Origin: Senegalimassilia faecalis
GTDB lineage: Bacteria; Actinomycetota; Coriobacteriia; Coriobacteriales; Eggerthellaceae
DNA length: 64,000 bases
Reading direction: 5' to 3'
Assembly (NCBI RefSeq): GCF_004135645.1
Contig: NZ_SDPW01000001.1
Span: 558,001 to 622,000 of the forward strand
Every line of letters starts with the position of its first letter. Position 1 is the stretch's first letter. The notes beneath the pieces are model-generated. The model was not told where the DNA came from and did not search any database. It saw nothing but the letters and a program-made list of their open reading frames with translations. A program made the position numbers and the translations under genes. This document shows, in pieces, positions 27,967 to 35,733 of this stretch.

Positions 27967-28950
27967 CTATTTCGCGGTGAACGACGGGATGTAGCCGTTC
28001 GACTCGATGGCCTTGATGCCGGCATCGGAGTAGATGTAGTCGATGAAGGCCTGCTCGGAGTCGGTGGGCTCGCCAACGCCCACGAACATGACGGGACGCT
28101 GGATCTTGTAGTCGCCGGAAACGATGTTGGCCTCGGTGGCCTCCACGCCGTCGACCTTCATGGCCACAAGCTTCGTGCCGTTGGCGTTAGCTTTGTTGTA
28201 GGCGCCGAAGCCGGCATAGCCGATGGCCCACTTGTTGTTCGCGATGTTCGTGGCCAGCTCGGTCATGGAAGCGGACTGCGTGGCAGCGTCGGTGACCTTC
28301 GAATCGCCCATGACGGATTTCTGGAACACCTCGTAGGCGCCACCGGACAGGTCGCGGATGTACACCTGGATCTGCTCGGCGGGCAGGCTTGCGTCGACCT
28401 GGTCCCACGTGGTGATTTCGCCGGCGAAGATCTTGCGGATGGTGTCGGTGGACATATCGTCAACGGTGCCGACGATGGGGTTCTCGGCGTTGACGGAAAC
28501 GGTCAGCGCGTCCTTGGCGATCTCGTATTCCTTGTAGTCGCCAAGCTTTTCCTTCTCGGAGTCCTTCAGCGTGCGGGCAACCATGCCGAAGTCGCACGTG
28601 CCTTCCTCAAGCGCGCTGACGCCAACGCCCGAGCCGCCCGGGGCAACGTAGATGGAGATGTTCTTCTCGGGGAAGCTGGCGTCAACCTTGTTCCACGTTT
28701 CGTACTGGTCGGTGAACGAAAAGGCCAGCGACGAGATGATCGGGTAGGCCGACGTGGAGCCGCAGAACATGATGTTGGACTGGAACTCGCCGGAGGCCTG
28801 CTCGGTGGATGCGGATTTGTTGCCGGCAGGCTGCGTGGAAGCGTTGTTCGACGAGCAGCCAGCCAGAAGGCCGCAGCCGAGCGCCGCCGCCATGACGGCG
28901 GCCAGGATGCCGCGGGCAAGCGGCTTTTCCTTCAGTGCTTGTTTTGCCAT
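27967..28950 (-). CDS. pstS: Phosphate-binding lipoprotein
   Basis: Extracellular phosphate receptor of the Pst importer, 327 residues. The signal peptide ends in the lipobox LLAGC (Cys about residue 32), followed by a Ser/Asn/Thr-rich linker. The mature part has the PstS phosphate-binding loops, such as FCGSTSAYPIISSLA and APGGSGVGVSALEEGTCDFGMVAR. Operon order is pstS-pstCA-pstB. A promoter candidate lies about 180 bases upstream; I could not identify a PHO box with confidence. Confidence 0.93.
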   Translation of the reverse strand: MAKQALKEKPLARGILAAVMAAALGCGLLAGCSSNNASTQPAGNKSASTEQASGEFQSNIMFCGSTSAYPIISSLAFSFTDQYETWNKVDASFPEKNISIYVAPGGSGVGVSALEEGTCDFGMVARTLKDSEKEKLGDYKEYEIAKDALTVSVNAENPIVGTVDDMSTDTIRKIFAGEITTWDQVDASLPAEQIQVYIRDLSGGAYEVFQKSVMGDSKVTDAATQSASMTELATNIANNKWAIGYAGFGAYNKANANGTKLVAMKVDGVEATEANIVSGDYKIQRPVMFVGVGEPTDSEQAFIDYIYSDAGIKAIESNGYIPSFTAK

Positions 28951-29302
28951 TGCTTTCCCTCCCTAGGAAGACGGGCACCAGGGCATACGAAAGCCAGCAG
29001 CCGTACGGCCGCCATCTCGCTATGCTGGGTGCAGAATGAATGCGCGATTGCGCGCTGATACGAAGGCCGCTGTCATCGCCGACAAAGCGGGTGCAGAATT
29101 CCCGCTTTACGCAGCCTTTACATGAGTGGCATGGTACGAAGGGCGCCCGACGTTGTCAACGGTCAGTTATCCTTGGAATGGAATACGACCCATTTTGGGT
29201 GGCCAGGGGCACAGAGAGAAAACGCCCGATGGCAAAGAGCAGCTGCATGCAAGCCCCGCAACACGAACGTAGTACGCATGGGACGATGCGCGGAGGGCAA
29301 AA
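28951..29302. other. Intergenic region upstream of pstS
   Basis: About 350 bases without a gene between pstS and the terminator at 29303. It contains the candidate pst promoter near 29131-29159 and two GGGTGCAGAAT repeats (near 29028 and 29089). No other feature is recognised. Confidence 0.5.
29131..29159 (-). promoter_or_regulatory. Candidate promoter of the pst operon
   Basis: On the minus strand TTGACA (29159-29154) and TACCAT (29136-29131) are 17 bases apart. The -35 is consensus and the -10 is moderate. The leader would be about 175 bases. Confidence 0.55.
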
Positions 29303-29346
29303 CGAAAAGCGCCTGCGCCCCGCGATAATGCAGGACGCAGGCGCTT
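29303..29346 (-). terminator. Terminator of the RhaD-like gene
   Basis: AAGCGCCTGCG (29307-29317) and CGCAGGCGCTT (29336-29346) form an 11-bp stem with an 18-base loop; on the minus strand TTTTCGTTTT follows. Confidence 0.75.
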
Positions 29347-29376
29347 GAGAATCGCAAGTATGCGGACAGGCCGCGC

Positions 29377-30279
29377 TTACGCAAGCAGGCTTTCGTCGAC
29401 GTTGACGCCGTGCGCCTTCGCCCACGCGAGGAGCTGCTCGGCCGACGGGGCGCCGGCGAAGCGGTCGGAGCCCGCGTTCGCGGCGCGCGCCGCAACATAG
29501 ACGCCCGCGGCCTTGTCGAGCGCCTGCGCAGTGGCGAACGCATCGTCGCACGTCAAGCCAGCAGCCACCACGCCGCCGTCCGACAGCACAGCGGCGCTGC
29601 GCACATCAAGTGCCGCCGCCACATCGCCGACCGCCAACGCAGGCGCGTCAAGCAGCGCAACGCCGTTAGGAACCACTGCCATGGCCTGCGGAAGCGCACT
29701 CCACAGCGCCTTCGTCACCGCGGCAGCGTCGCCCGGCAGCAGCAGGCGCGCGGCCGCCACGTTAGCGGGCACGCAGCTGTACACGACGCGGTGCTGCGCA
29801 TGCGCAGCGAAATGCTGCGGGAACGCCGCCGTGGGCACGCCGCCATCTTTCAGGCCCCACACGATGCGCCAGGCGTCGCCCTGCTCGTTGATCTCGACGA
29901 TGCCGATGTTGCGCGCCGGGTCAAGCGCCACGTTGCGCATGGATGTGCGCAAGCCCGTAGTGGCAATGAACGCGCCGGCCAGGCGAACGTCCTGTACGCC
30001 CATGCTGACCCAGCTTGAGGGGTTATCGTAGAAAAACGGGCGGCACGGAGCAACTTCGGCGTCGTCCATGCGCACGGTCACGGCGCCGTCGAAGCCCTGG
30101 TGCCAACCGGCGGCCCATCCATCGGCGCACAGGCGCACAAGGTTCTTCATGACAAGCTGCTGCTCGACGGCCACGCCCGAAACCGCGCCTTTCGCAGCGG
30201 AAACGCCCTTGTCAAGCACGCCCTGCGCAGCGCTGGCGCCACGGCCCAGCATATCTTGAGCGTTATCGAAAAATCCCAT
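29377..30279 (-). CDS. Rhamnulose-1-phosphate aldolase-like protein lacking active-site residues (probable pseudoenzyme)
   Basis: 300 residues from the ATG at 30279 (after GAAAGG). Residues about 45-300 align along their whole length with the E. coli RhaD sequence as I remember it, for example GWAAGWHQGFDGAVTVRMDD and NVALDPARNIGIV...WGLKDGGVPT. The residues expected for a class II aldolase are gone: the zinc histidines correspond to Ser168, Val170 and Gly235, the catalytic Glu to Gly146, and the phosphate-binding Asn to Ala66. Residues 1-42 are an added Ala/Gly-rich segment. No rhamnose genes are nearby. It is probably not an aldolase; the role is unknown. Confidence 0.72.
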   Translation of the reverse strand: MGFFDNAQDMLGRGASAAQGVLDKGVSAAKGAVSGVAVEQQLVMKNLVRLCADGWAAGWHQGFDGAVTVRMDDAEVAPCRPFFYDNPSSWVSMGVQDVRLAGAFIATTGLRTSMRNVALDPARNIGIVEINEQGDAWRIVWGLKDGGVPTAAFPQHFAAHAQHRVVYSCVPANVAAARLLLPGDAAAVTKALWSALPQAMAVVPNGVALLDAPALAVGDVAAALDVRSAAVLSDGGVVAAGLTCDDAFATAQALDKAAGVYVAARAANAGSDRFAGAPSAEQLLAWAKAHGVNVDESLLA

Positions 30280-30343
30280 GTTCAAACCTTTCAACGTGTT
30301 GCGCCGGCCCGCAGGCAAAGCGCGCCGGCAAGCTAACGATACT

Positions 30344-31813
30344 CTAACGCGCCTCCGGGCGAATCTGCACCACGTACATCACGTTCGTTGCGGCAACGTC
30401 ACCTTCGGCGCCTTCGCGCGCATGCGACACCATGGGACTGGTGGCCACATCACCCGCCGTGAACACCGCAACGTCTCCGGGATGCGCGTAACCGCTTTCC
30501 ACGATAGCGCGGCGCGCGTTTTCCACAACGTGCGCCATGTCGCCCTGCACGTCGCCGAGCATGGGCGTGACGCCCCAGTGAATCTGCTGCTGGCGCATGA
30601 CGCGCTCGGACGTGGTAACGGCATAGATAGGCGTGCGCGGACGCAGGTTCGACACCAAGCGCGACGTGTGGCCCGAAAGCGTAGGCGCCACGATGCACGA
30701 CGCGTTGATGGTTTCGGCCGTTTGCACCGCGGCGATGCCAACGGCAAGCGCCACGCGCGCGCGGTCGCGCGAACGATCGGGCATACGCTCGTCGAACAGG
30801 TACGGTTCGCTGGCCTCGGCCACGCGCGTCATCATCTCCACCGCCTGCACGGGATATTTGCCTGCCGCCGTCTCGCCCGACAGCATGACCGCGTCCGTGC
30901 CGTCGTAGATGGCGTTGGCCACGTCGCCGACTTCGGCGCGGGTGGGTCGCGGGTTCACGATCATTGATTCCAGCATCTGCGTGGCGGTGATGACCGGCTT
31001 CGACTCGCGGTTGCACAGGCGGATGATTTCCTTCTGGATGTGCGGCACCTTGTACGGCGGCACCTCCACGCCCAGGTCGCCGCGGGCGATCATGATGCCG
31101 TCCGAAGCGTTTATGATTTCCGCGATGTGCTCGACGGCCTCGGAGCATTCGATTTTCGATAGCAGCATGATGCCGGCGCCGCCGTTGTCGTCCAGAAACG
31201 CGCGCAGCTCCCGCACGCCCGCCGCGTCGCGGATAAACGACGCCGCCACGAAATCGACCTGTTGCTGTATACCGAACAGCAGGTCCTGCTTATCCTGCTC
31301 GGTCATGGCAGGCAGCGGCACGGACGCGCCCGGAATGTTGATGGACTTGCGCTCGCCAAGCGTGCCGGCGTTGCGCACGGTGCAGTGGATGTCGGCGCCT
31401 TCGATGACGTCGACCGAAAATTCGATCATGCCGTCGTCCACAAGGATGGAAGCACCGGGCTCAAGCGCGCTGGCAAGCCCCGGGCAATTCTGCGACACGA
31501 TGCTGCTTGAGCCCTCCACGTCGGCTTCCGTGAACGTGAAGCGCTGCCCCGCCGCAAGCTGCACGGGTTGGTGCCCGGCAAGCAGGCCCGTGCGGATCTC
31601 GGGGCCCTTCGTGTCAAGCAAGATGGCGCACGGGCTGACCATCTCGGCGCGCACGCGGCGCAAACGGTCCATACGGCGCGCGTGCTCCTCGTACGTTCCG
31701 TGGCTGAAGTTGAAGCGGGCGATGTCCATGCCCGCCGCTATCATTGCGCGCAGCTTCGACTCGTCGTCGACGGCCGGTCCCAGCGTGCAGACGATCTTCG
31801 TTCGTTTTGCCAT
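30344..31813 (-). CDS. pyk: Pyruvate kinase
   Basis: Last step of glycolysis: phosphoenolpyruvate + ADP to pyruvate + ATP. 489 residues starting MAKRTKIVCTLGPAVDDESKL. The substrate-binding segment FNFSHG, the catalytic Lys in MLLSKIEC, the effector/metal segment IMIARGDLGVEVP and the C-terminal allosteric domain are all present. The ATG at 31813 follows GGGGAGGGAACC; a long in-frame upstream extension has no support. The product pyruvate is the substrate of PFOR at the window's left end. Confidence 0.96.
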   Translation of the reverse strand: MAKRTKIVCTLGPAVDDESKLRAMIAAGMDIARFNFSHGTYEEHARRMDRLRRVRAEMVSPCAILLDTKGPEIRTGLLAGHQPVQLAAGQRFTFTEADVEGSSSIVSQNCPGLASALEPGASILVDDGMIEFSVDVIEGADIHCTVRNAGTLGERKSINIPGASVPLPAMTEQDKQDLLFGIQQQVDFVAASFIRDAAGVRELRAFLDDNGGAGIMLLSKIECSEAVEHIAEIINASDGIMIARGDLGVEVPPYKVPHIQKEIIRLCNRESKPVITATQMLESMIVNPRPTRAEVGDVANAIYDGTDAVMLSGETAAGKYPVQAVEMMTRVAEASEPYLFDERMPDRSRDRARVALAVGIAAVQTAETINASCIVAPTLSGHTSRLVSNLRPRTPIYAVTTSERVMRQQQIHWGVTPMLGDVQGDMAHVVENARRAIVESGYAHPGDVAVFTAGDVATSPMVSHAREGAEGDVAATNVMYVVQIRPEAR

Positions 31814-31869
31814 GGTTCCCTCCCCTGGCGCTTTCGCGGCATTTCGTTTCTGCGCATCGACTATACCGC

Positions 31870-31908
31870 AAAACGAGCCTGCCGCCGATGTGGCGACAGG
31901 CTCGTTTT
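31870..31908. terminator. Bidirectional-looking terminator after the superoxide reductase gene
   Basis: AAAACGAGCCTG (31870-31881) and CAGGCTCGTTTT (31897-31908) form a strong stem extended inward by CCGCC/GGCG. It lies between the superoxide reductase stop and the pyk start; both genes are on the minus strand. Confidence 0.88.
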
Positions 31909-31946
31909 CGATTGCTTTGCATGCAAGGGCAGCACCCGCGCAGCTG

Positions 31947-32327
31947 CTAGATTTCAGCGACCCACAGGCCGTGCAGGTTGCAGTACTCGTAGGCGCGCAC
32001 CGGCTTGTCGCCTTCGGCAACGGCGAACGTGGCCTCGGGAGCGTCGGAGGGCGTAAGCGGCGCAATCTGGTAGCCCTTTTCCGTGACCAGCACGATCATG
32101 GTGATGAAGTGCGGCTCGGTCATGGGATGGGCAACTTCGCCAACCTTCACGGTGACGGTGGCGCCGTCGACGGTGACCTGCGGCACATGCTTCTCGCGCG
32201 CGCCATCCGTGTCGTTGGCGTGCAACTCGACCATGTTCTCGCCACAGCACACAACCGGCACGCCCTGGTCGAACACCTTCACGACAACGTTGCCGCAATG
32301 CATGCACTTGAAGAATTTGACGTCCAT
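31947..32327 (-). CDS. dfx: Desulfoferrodoxin, superoxide reductase class I
   Basis: Reduces superoxide to hydrogen peroxide without forming oxygen, a defence typical of anaerobes. 126 residues. The N-terminal desulforedoxin-like site I is complete (CMHC at residues 8-11 and a CC pair near 27-28). The catalytic site II has REKHVP with the Glu-Lys-His signature, HPM, and the C-terminal ECNLHG-type segment (YCNLHG), giving four His and one Cys. The gene stands alone with its own terminator. Rubredoxin, its usual electron donor, is not in the window. Confidence 0.95.
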   Translation of the reverse strand: MDVKFFKCMHCGNVVVKVFDQGVPVVCCGENMVELHANDTDGAREKHVPQVTVDGATVTVKVGEVAHPMTEPHFITMIVLVTEKGYQIAPLTPSDAPEATFAVAEGDKPVRAYEYCNLHGLWVAEI

Positions 32328-32475
32328 GGAAAACCCCTCTCGGTCTGCGAAGGCGCCCCGACGGCGTCCTCGCCAACTAGTATAGAAACGCTGCGAACCG
32401 CCCGAGCCGCACGTGCGGCAACCTTTGCGAATTCGTTACATCTTCGCCATCGGCTCGTTGCATATCTATATGATA

Positions 32476-33306
32476 CTAATTTTGTACCATTTCGGGAAGA
32501 CCCTGTTGCGGCTTTTTTGCGCGAACGGCATATATGAGCACGCAAACGCCCACGATGGCCAGCGGAGCGCTGAGCACCTGGCCCATGGTCAGCCATCCGC
32601 CCCACAAATAGCCGATTTGCGCATCGGGCTGGCGCACGAATTCAACAAGGAAGCGGCAGATGCCGTAACCGATCAAAAACACGCCCAGAAACGTACCCTG
32701 TGGGCGCGGCGGGCATTTGCGAGACAGCGCGTACAGCACGATGAACAGCAGCACGCCTTCAAGCAGCGCTTCGTACAGCTGCGAAGGATGACGCGGCATC
32801 ATGCCCGCAGAGCCGCCGAACACCACGCCCCACGCCGCATCGGTGGGCGCGCCCCACAGCTCGCCGTTCACGAAGTTCGCGCAACGGCCGAAGAACAGCC
32901 CGATAGGCGCGGCGATGCAGCCCATGTCGGCAAGGGTGAGGTACGGGATTTTCGTGACGTGCGCCGCCACGATGCCTGACAGCAACGCGCCGATAAGCCC
33001 GCCGTGGAAGCTCATGCCGCCGCGGTTGAACGCCAAGACCTCGGCGGGATGCACGAAATAGTAGCCGTCGCCGTATACCAGCACGTAGCCAAGTCGGCCG
33101 CCGATGATGACGCCGATGATGACGCACAGCATGATAGTGAGCAGGCTGTCGGTGTCCACGCGCACGCGCCAACGCTTCGCCACGCGCCACAGCACCAGCG
33201 CCGCGCAGACGAAGCCCATGACATACGCCAAGCCGTACCAGCGCACACTGAAGGGCCCGAGCGAAAACGCCACCGGGTCGAGCATCTGATATATGTTGTT
33301 GAGCAT
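32476..33306 (-). CDS. lgt: Prolipoprotein diacylglyceryl transferase
   Basis: Transfers diacylglycerol from phosphatidylglycerol to the lipobox cysteine of prolipoproteins in the membrane; PstS and the transporter lipoprotein in this window would be clients. 276 residues with seven membrane helices. The Lgt signature GRCANFVNGELWG (GRxxNFxNxExxG) and the essential-region motif FHGGLIGAL with its His are intact, as is RHPSQLYEALLEG. The ATG at 33306 follows GGAGAACCC-type sequence. A 148-base gap follows it with no recognisable feature. Confidence 0.95.
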   Translation of the reverse strand: MLNNIYQMLDPVAFSLGPFSVRWYGLAYVMGFVCAALVLWRVAKRWRVRVDTDSLLTIMLCVIIGVIIGGRLGYVLVYGDGYYFVHPAEVLAFNRGGMSFHGGLIGALLSGIVAAHVTKIPYLTLADMGCIAAPIGLFFGRCANFVNGELWGAPTDAAWGVVFGGSAGMMPRHPSQLYEALLEGVLLFIVLYALSRKCPPRPQGTFLGVFLIGYGICRFLVEFVRQPDAQIGYLWGGWLTMGQVLSAPLAIVGVCVLIYAVRAKKPQQGLPEMVQN

Positions 33307-33355
33307 GAGGGGTTCTCCGTTTCATCAGATTGGATGCACGGAGATAAAGCATACC

Positions 33356-33571
33356 TTAGTTCAGACCGCCTGCCCCCACCTCGATGGCAGCAAACCGCAC
33401 CTCTTCACGAAGCGCCGGCGGAATAGGATGCAGCAAAGACACCTTCGAGCCGCATTGCGGGCACGTTACGGTGAACAACGCCAAGTCGGGCCGAAGCACC
33501 ATCACGGCTTCATAGGACGTCAGGTCAAGATCGTGGCCCTTGCAACGCGGGCAAGAAGCATGTGATTTCAT
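33356..33571 (-). CDS. Small zinc-ribbon protein of unknown function
   Basis: 71 residues from the ATG at 33571, which has AGAGGTGG upstream. Two CxxC pairs, CPRC near residue 7 and CPQC near residue 38, can bind one zinc ion in a ribbon fold. The C-terminal half is mildly hydrophobic. An in-frame GTG nine bases upstream is possible but overlaps the ribosome site. It lies immediately upstream of lgt and downstream of another Cys-rich small protein. No function can be assigned. Confidence 0.65.
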   Translation of the reverse strand: MKSHASCPRCKGHDLDLTSYEAVMVLRPDLALFTVTCPQCGSKVSLLHPIPPALREEVRFAAIEVGAGGLN

Positions 33572-33601
33572 GAAAGCCACCTCTTCCTGACGTAGCTTGC
33601 G

Positions 33602-33898
33602 CTAGAGCAAAAACCGGTTCGGGTTGCCCTGGCGCGCAGCCTCTCCTGCGGTGCGCTGCGATGTGGCAGGGCCCCGCTCAAGGAAAAACTCGCAGAAGCG
33701 GCAAATCTCTTTTGCCGCCGCGTCGAAATCGCGCTCGGGATTCAGCAGCTTGGCGAAATCCGAGCAGACAACGTGCGTAGGACGGAAGCAGGCGGCGAAG
33801 TGGCAGTCGGCAGGACAAGGCTCGCCGGGGATATTGTGCGGGCAACGCGAGTTCATTTCCTCGTCATCATAGCAGCCACGCAGCTCCCAACATTTCAT
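33602..33898 (-). CDS. Cysteine-rich protein with N-terminal CWE motif
   Basis: 98 residues, starting MKCWELRGC, with nine further or paired Cys/His residues in RCPHNIPGEPCPADCHFAAC and ICRFCEFF. The MxCWExxxC opening recalls the 'CW' metal-binding proteins found in anaerobes; several metal sites are possible. Function is unknown. The adjacent zinc-ribbon and NifU-type genes are small metal proteins too, but spacing does not prove co-function. Confidence 0.65.
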   Translation of the reverse strand: MKCWELRGCYDDEEMNSRCPHNIPGEPCPADCHFAACFRPTHVVCSDFAKLLNPERDFDAAAKEICRFCEFFLERGPATSQRTAGEAARQGNPNRFLL

Positions 33899-33935
33899 GA
33901 TTGCACTACCTCTTCCCCGCCTGCTAATCCCGTGA

Positions 33936-34169
33936 TTACATCATTGCAGGCACAACGCGCGTAACGCCCGGCACGCGCTCCTTCAGGATGCGCTCCACGC
34001 CGTTGGCCAGCGTCATCTGGGACATGGGGCAGCCCTTGCAAGCGCCCTGCAGCTCGACGGTCACAACGCCTTCGGCGTCAACGTCGACGAGCTTCACGTC
34101 GCCGCCGTCGGCCTGCAGGCTGGGGCGGATGAGCTCGAGCACTGCTGCAACGTCGTTCTTCTCAACCAT
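33936..34169 (-). CDS. NifU-type Fe-S scaffold domain protein
   Basis: 77 residues, essentially only the NifU C-terminal domain. The conserved LELIRPSLQADGGDVKLVDV and the cluster-binding CKGCPMSQMTLANGVE motif are intact; CxxC from two subunits would hold a [4Fe-4S] cluster for delivery to apoproteins. The ATG at 34169 follows AAGGAGATTCCC, so the longer in-frame form is excluded. Stand-alone proteins of this kind are widespread (Nfu-like). Confidence 0.9.
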   Translation of the reverse strand: MVEKNDVAAVLELIRPSLQADGGDVKLVDVDAEGVVTVELQGACKGCPMSQMTLANGVERILKERVPGVTRVVPAMM

Positions 34170-34240
34170 GGGAATCTCCTTCATCGTATGGTTAGCGTTC
34201 TTCTTCGCGATTCTACCACAGCGCGGCGCCCGCTTGGGGC

Positions 34241-35719
34241 CTACGCTGCCGGCTTCCAATCCTTACCGAGAATAACCAGCACATCGGTGTTGAACGTGTA
34301 CGACCCGCTGTTTTGCACCAAGCGGCCAACGCCCATGGCGTTAAGCACCGTCTGCGCGGCGGGCTCAGTGTCGCTGGCGTTGTAGATGACCAGCGTCTCG
34401 TTGTACACGGACGTGTCGGTGTTGCCCGTTTCCGCCACGTTGAAGCCCTTCGACATGAGCGTTTGCTGCATGGACGCCGCCGCCCCCGTGATGCCTCCAC
34501 CGTTGCGCACGGTGATGGAGAAGCTGCCGGGATCGGTGGTGGCAGCCTGCTGCGCTTCAGCGGGCGCCTGACCTGCATCGACGCGGTCCATCATGGTAGA
34601 CCACGATGAATTCGACACAGCGTAGACGTCCTGCCCGTCGCTTTGCGTGACGTAGCCGGGCACCAGCCCGCATTGCACGGCATCGGGCGTGAGGCCTTTC
34701 AGGCTTTCGGCAAGCGACAGAGCGTCGTTCGAGCTCATATCCGTTTGGAACGCGCCGTTGAGCTGGTCAAGCAGACCGACCAAGCCCGACTTGCCGCTGG
34801 CCACCAAACGCTGCGCCACCGCGGTGAGCAAAAGCTGCTGGTTTTCCGCCTGCGTTTGACGCGGCTGCTGGAAGTTCGTGGCGCGCGCCAGCGTGACAGC
34901 GCCTTCGCCCGTAAGCGTTTGCTGCCCGGCGGGCAGGTACACGCTACCGGCGGCCGGGTCGTCCACTTCTTCGGGAAGCGTCACGTCAACGCCGCCAAGC
35001 ACATCGACCAACTGCGTCAAGCCTGCGGCGTCGATCTTGACAACGTGCGCGATGCTGACATCGGCGAAGTTCGCCACGGCACTGACCAGCGATGCGTCAC
35101 TTTCGCGCACGGACGCTTCGCGCAACGGGTAGTACTTGCCGTCTTTCAGCGACACCTGCACGTCGCAGGGAATGGACACGATGGTGGCGTTTTTGCCGGA
35201 CGCGTCGGTGCGTACAAGCGCAAGCGCATCGGGGCCGTCGGCGGAATTGGGCATGCCGGGCGTGTCGAGCTCGGCCACCACAAGCGTATAGAACGGATCG
35301 CCCGACTTCGCCGCAACAAGCGCGCTGGCCGCGTCGGAGTTTTTCAACGCCAGCTTGTCGTTGAGGTTGCCCGTAAGCGTGAACGACCACACGCCGTAAG
35401 CCACGGCCGCAAGCAGCGCCACCACCGCTACGGCAACGCCTACCCTGCGCCCCCACGTGCGGCGCTTCTGGCCGGGGGAAAACTCCAGGCGTCCCGCGTA
35501 CCCGCCGCCGCTGCGCGGACCCGTGGCGCCCGGCATGACGTTGGACACATAGCCGCGCTGCGCGCGCTTTTGGCGCCGCGGGCTGGAAAACCCCACCTGG
35601 TCGGCGTTCATGTGCGCCGGGCGCGCCTTGGGCACATGCGTGCCAAGCGTAGCGCTGCGCATGCGCCGTGACGTGAGCTTCGAATTGATCTGCGTGATGT
35701 CCTTGCGTTTCCTAACCAT
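34241..35719 (-). CDS. LytR-CpsA-Psr (LCP) family protein with altered catalytic arginines
   Basis: 492 residues. A basic cytoplasmic tail (about 1-88), one membrane helix (VGVAVAVVALLAAVAYGVW), an LCP domain (about 130-330) and a LytR C-terminal domain (about 400-490, TVRNGGGITGAAAS...). LCP enzymes attach polymers to peptidoglycan and use conserved arginines to bind the pyrophosphate lipid. Here the usual SIPRD reads SIPCD and the usual RxR...R..RQ segment reads LARATNFQQPRQTQAENQQ, so several are changed. It may be inactive or regulatory. It overlaps nothing and follows murA by 14 bases. Confidence 0.82.
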   Translation of the reverse strand: MVRKRKDITQINSKLTSRRMRSATLGTHVPKARPAHMNADQVGFSSPRRQKRAQRGYVSNVMPGATGPRSGGGYAGRLEFSPGQKRRTWGRRVGVAVAVVALLAAVAYGVWSFTLTGNLNDKLALKNSDAASALVAAKSGDPFYTLVVAELDTPGMPNSADGPDALALVRTDASGKNATIVSIPCDVQVSLKDGKYYPLREASVRESDASLVSAVANFADVSIAHVVKIDAAGLTQLVDVLGGVDVTLPEEVDDPAAGSVYLPAGQQTLTGEGAVTLARATNFQQPRQTQAENQQLLLTAVAQRLVASGKSGLVGLLDQLNGAFQTDMSSNDALSLAESLKGLTPDAVQCGLVPGYVTQSDGQDVYAVSNSSWSTMMDRVDAGQAPAEAQQAATTDPGSFSITVRNGGGITGAAASMQQTLMSKGFNVAETGNTDTSVYNETLVIYNASDTEPAAQTVLNAMGVGRLVQNSGSYTFNTDVLVILGKDWKPAA

Positions 35720-35733
35720 GGCACCACCTGGGA

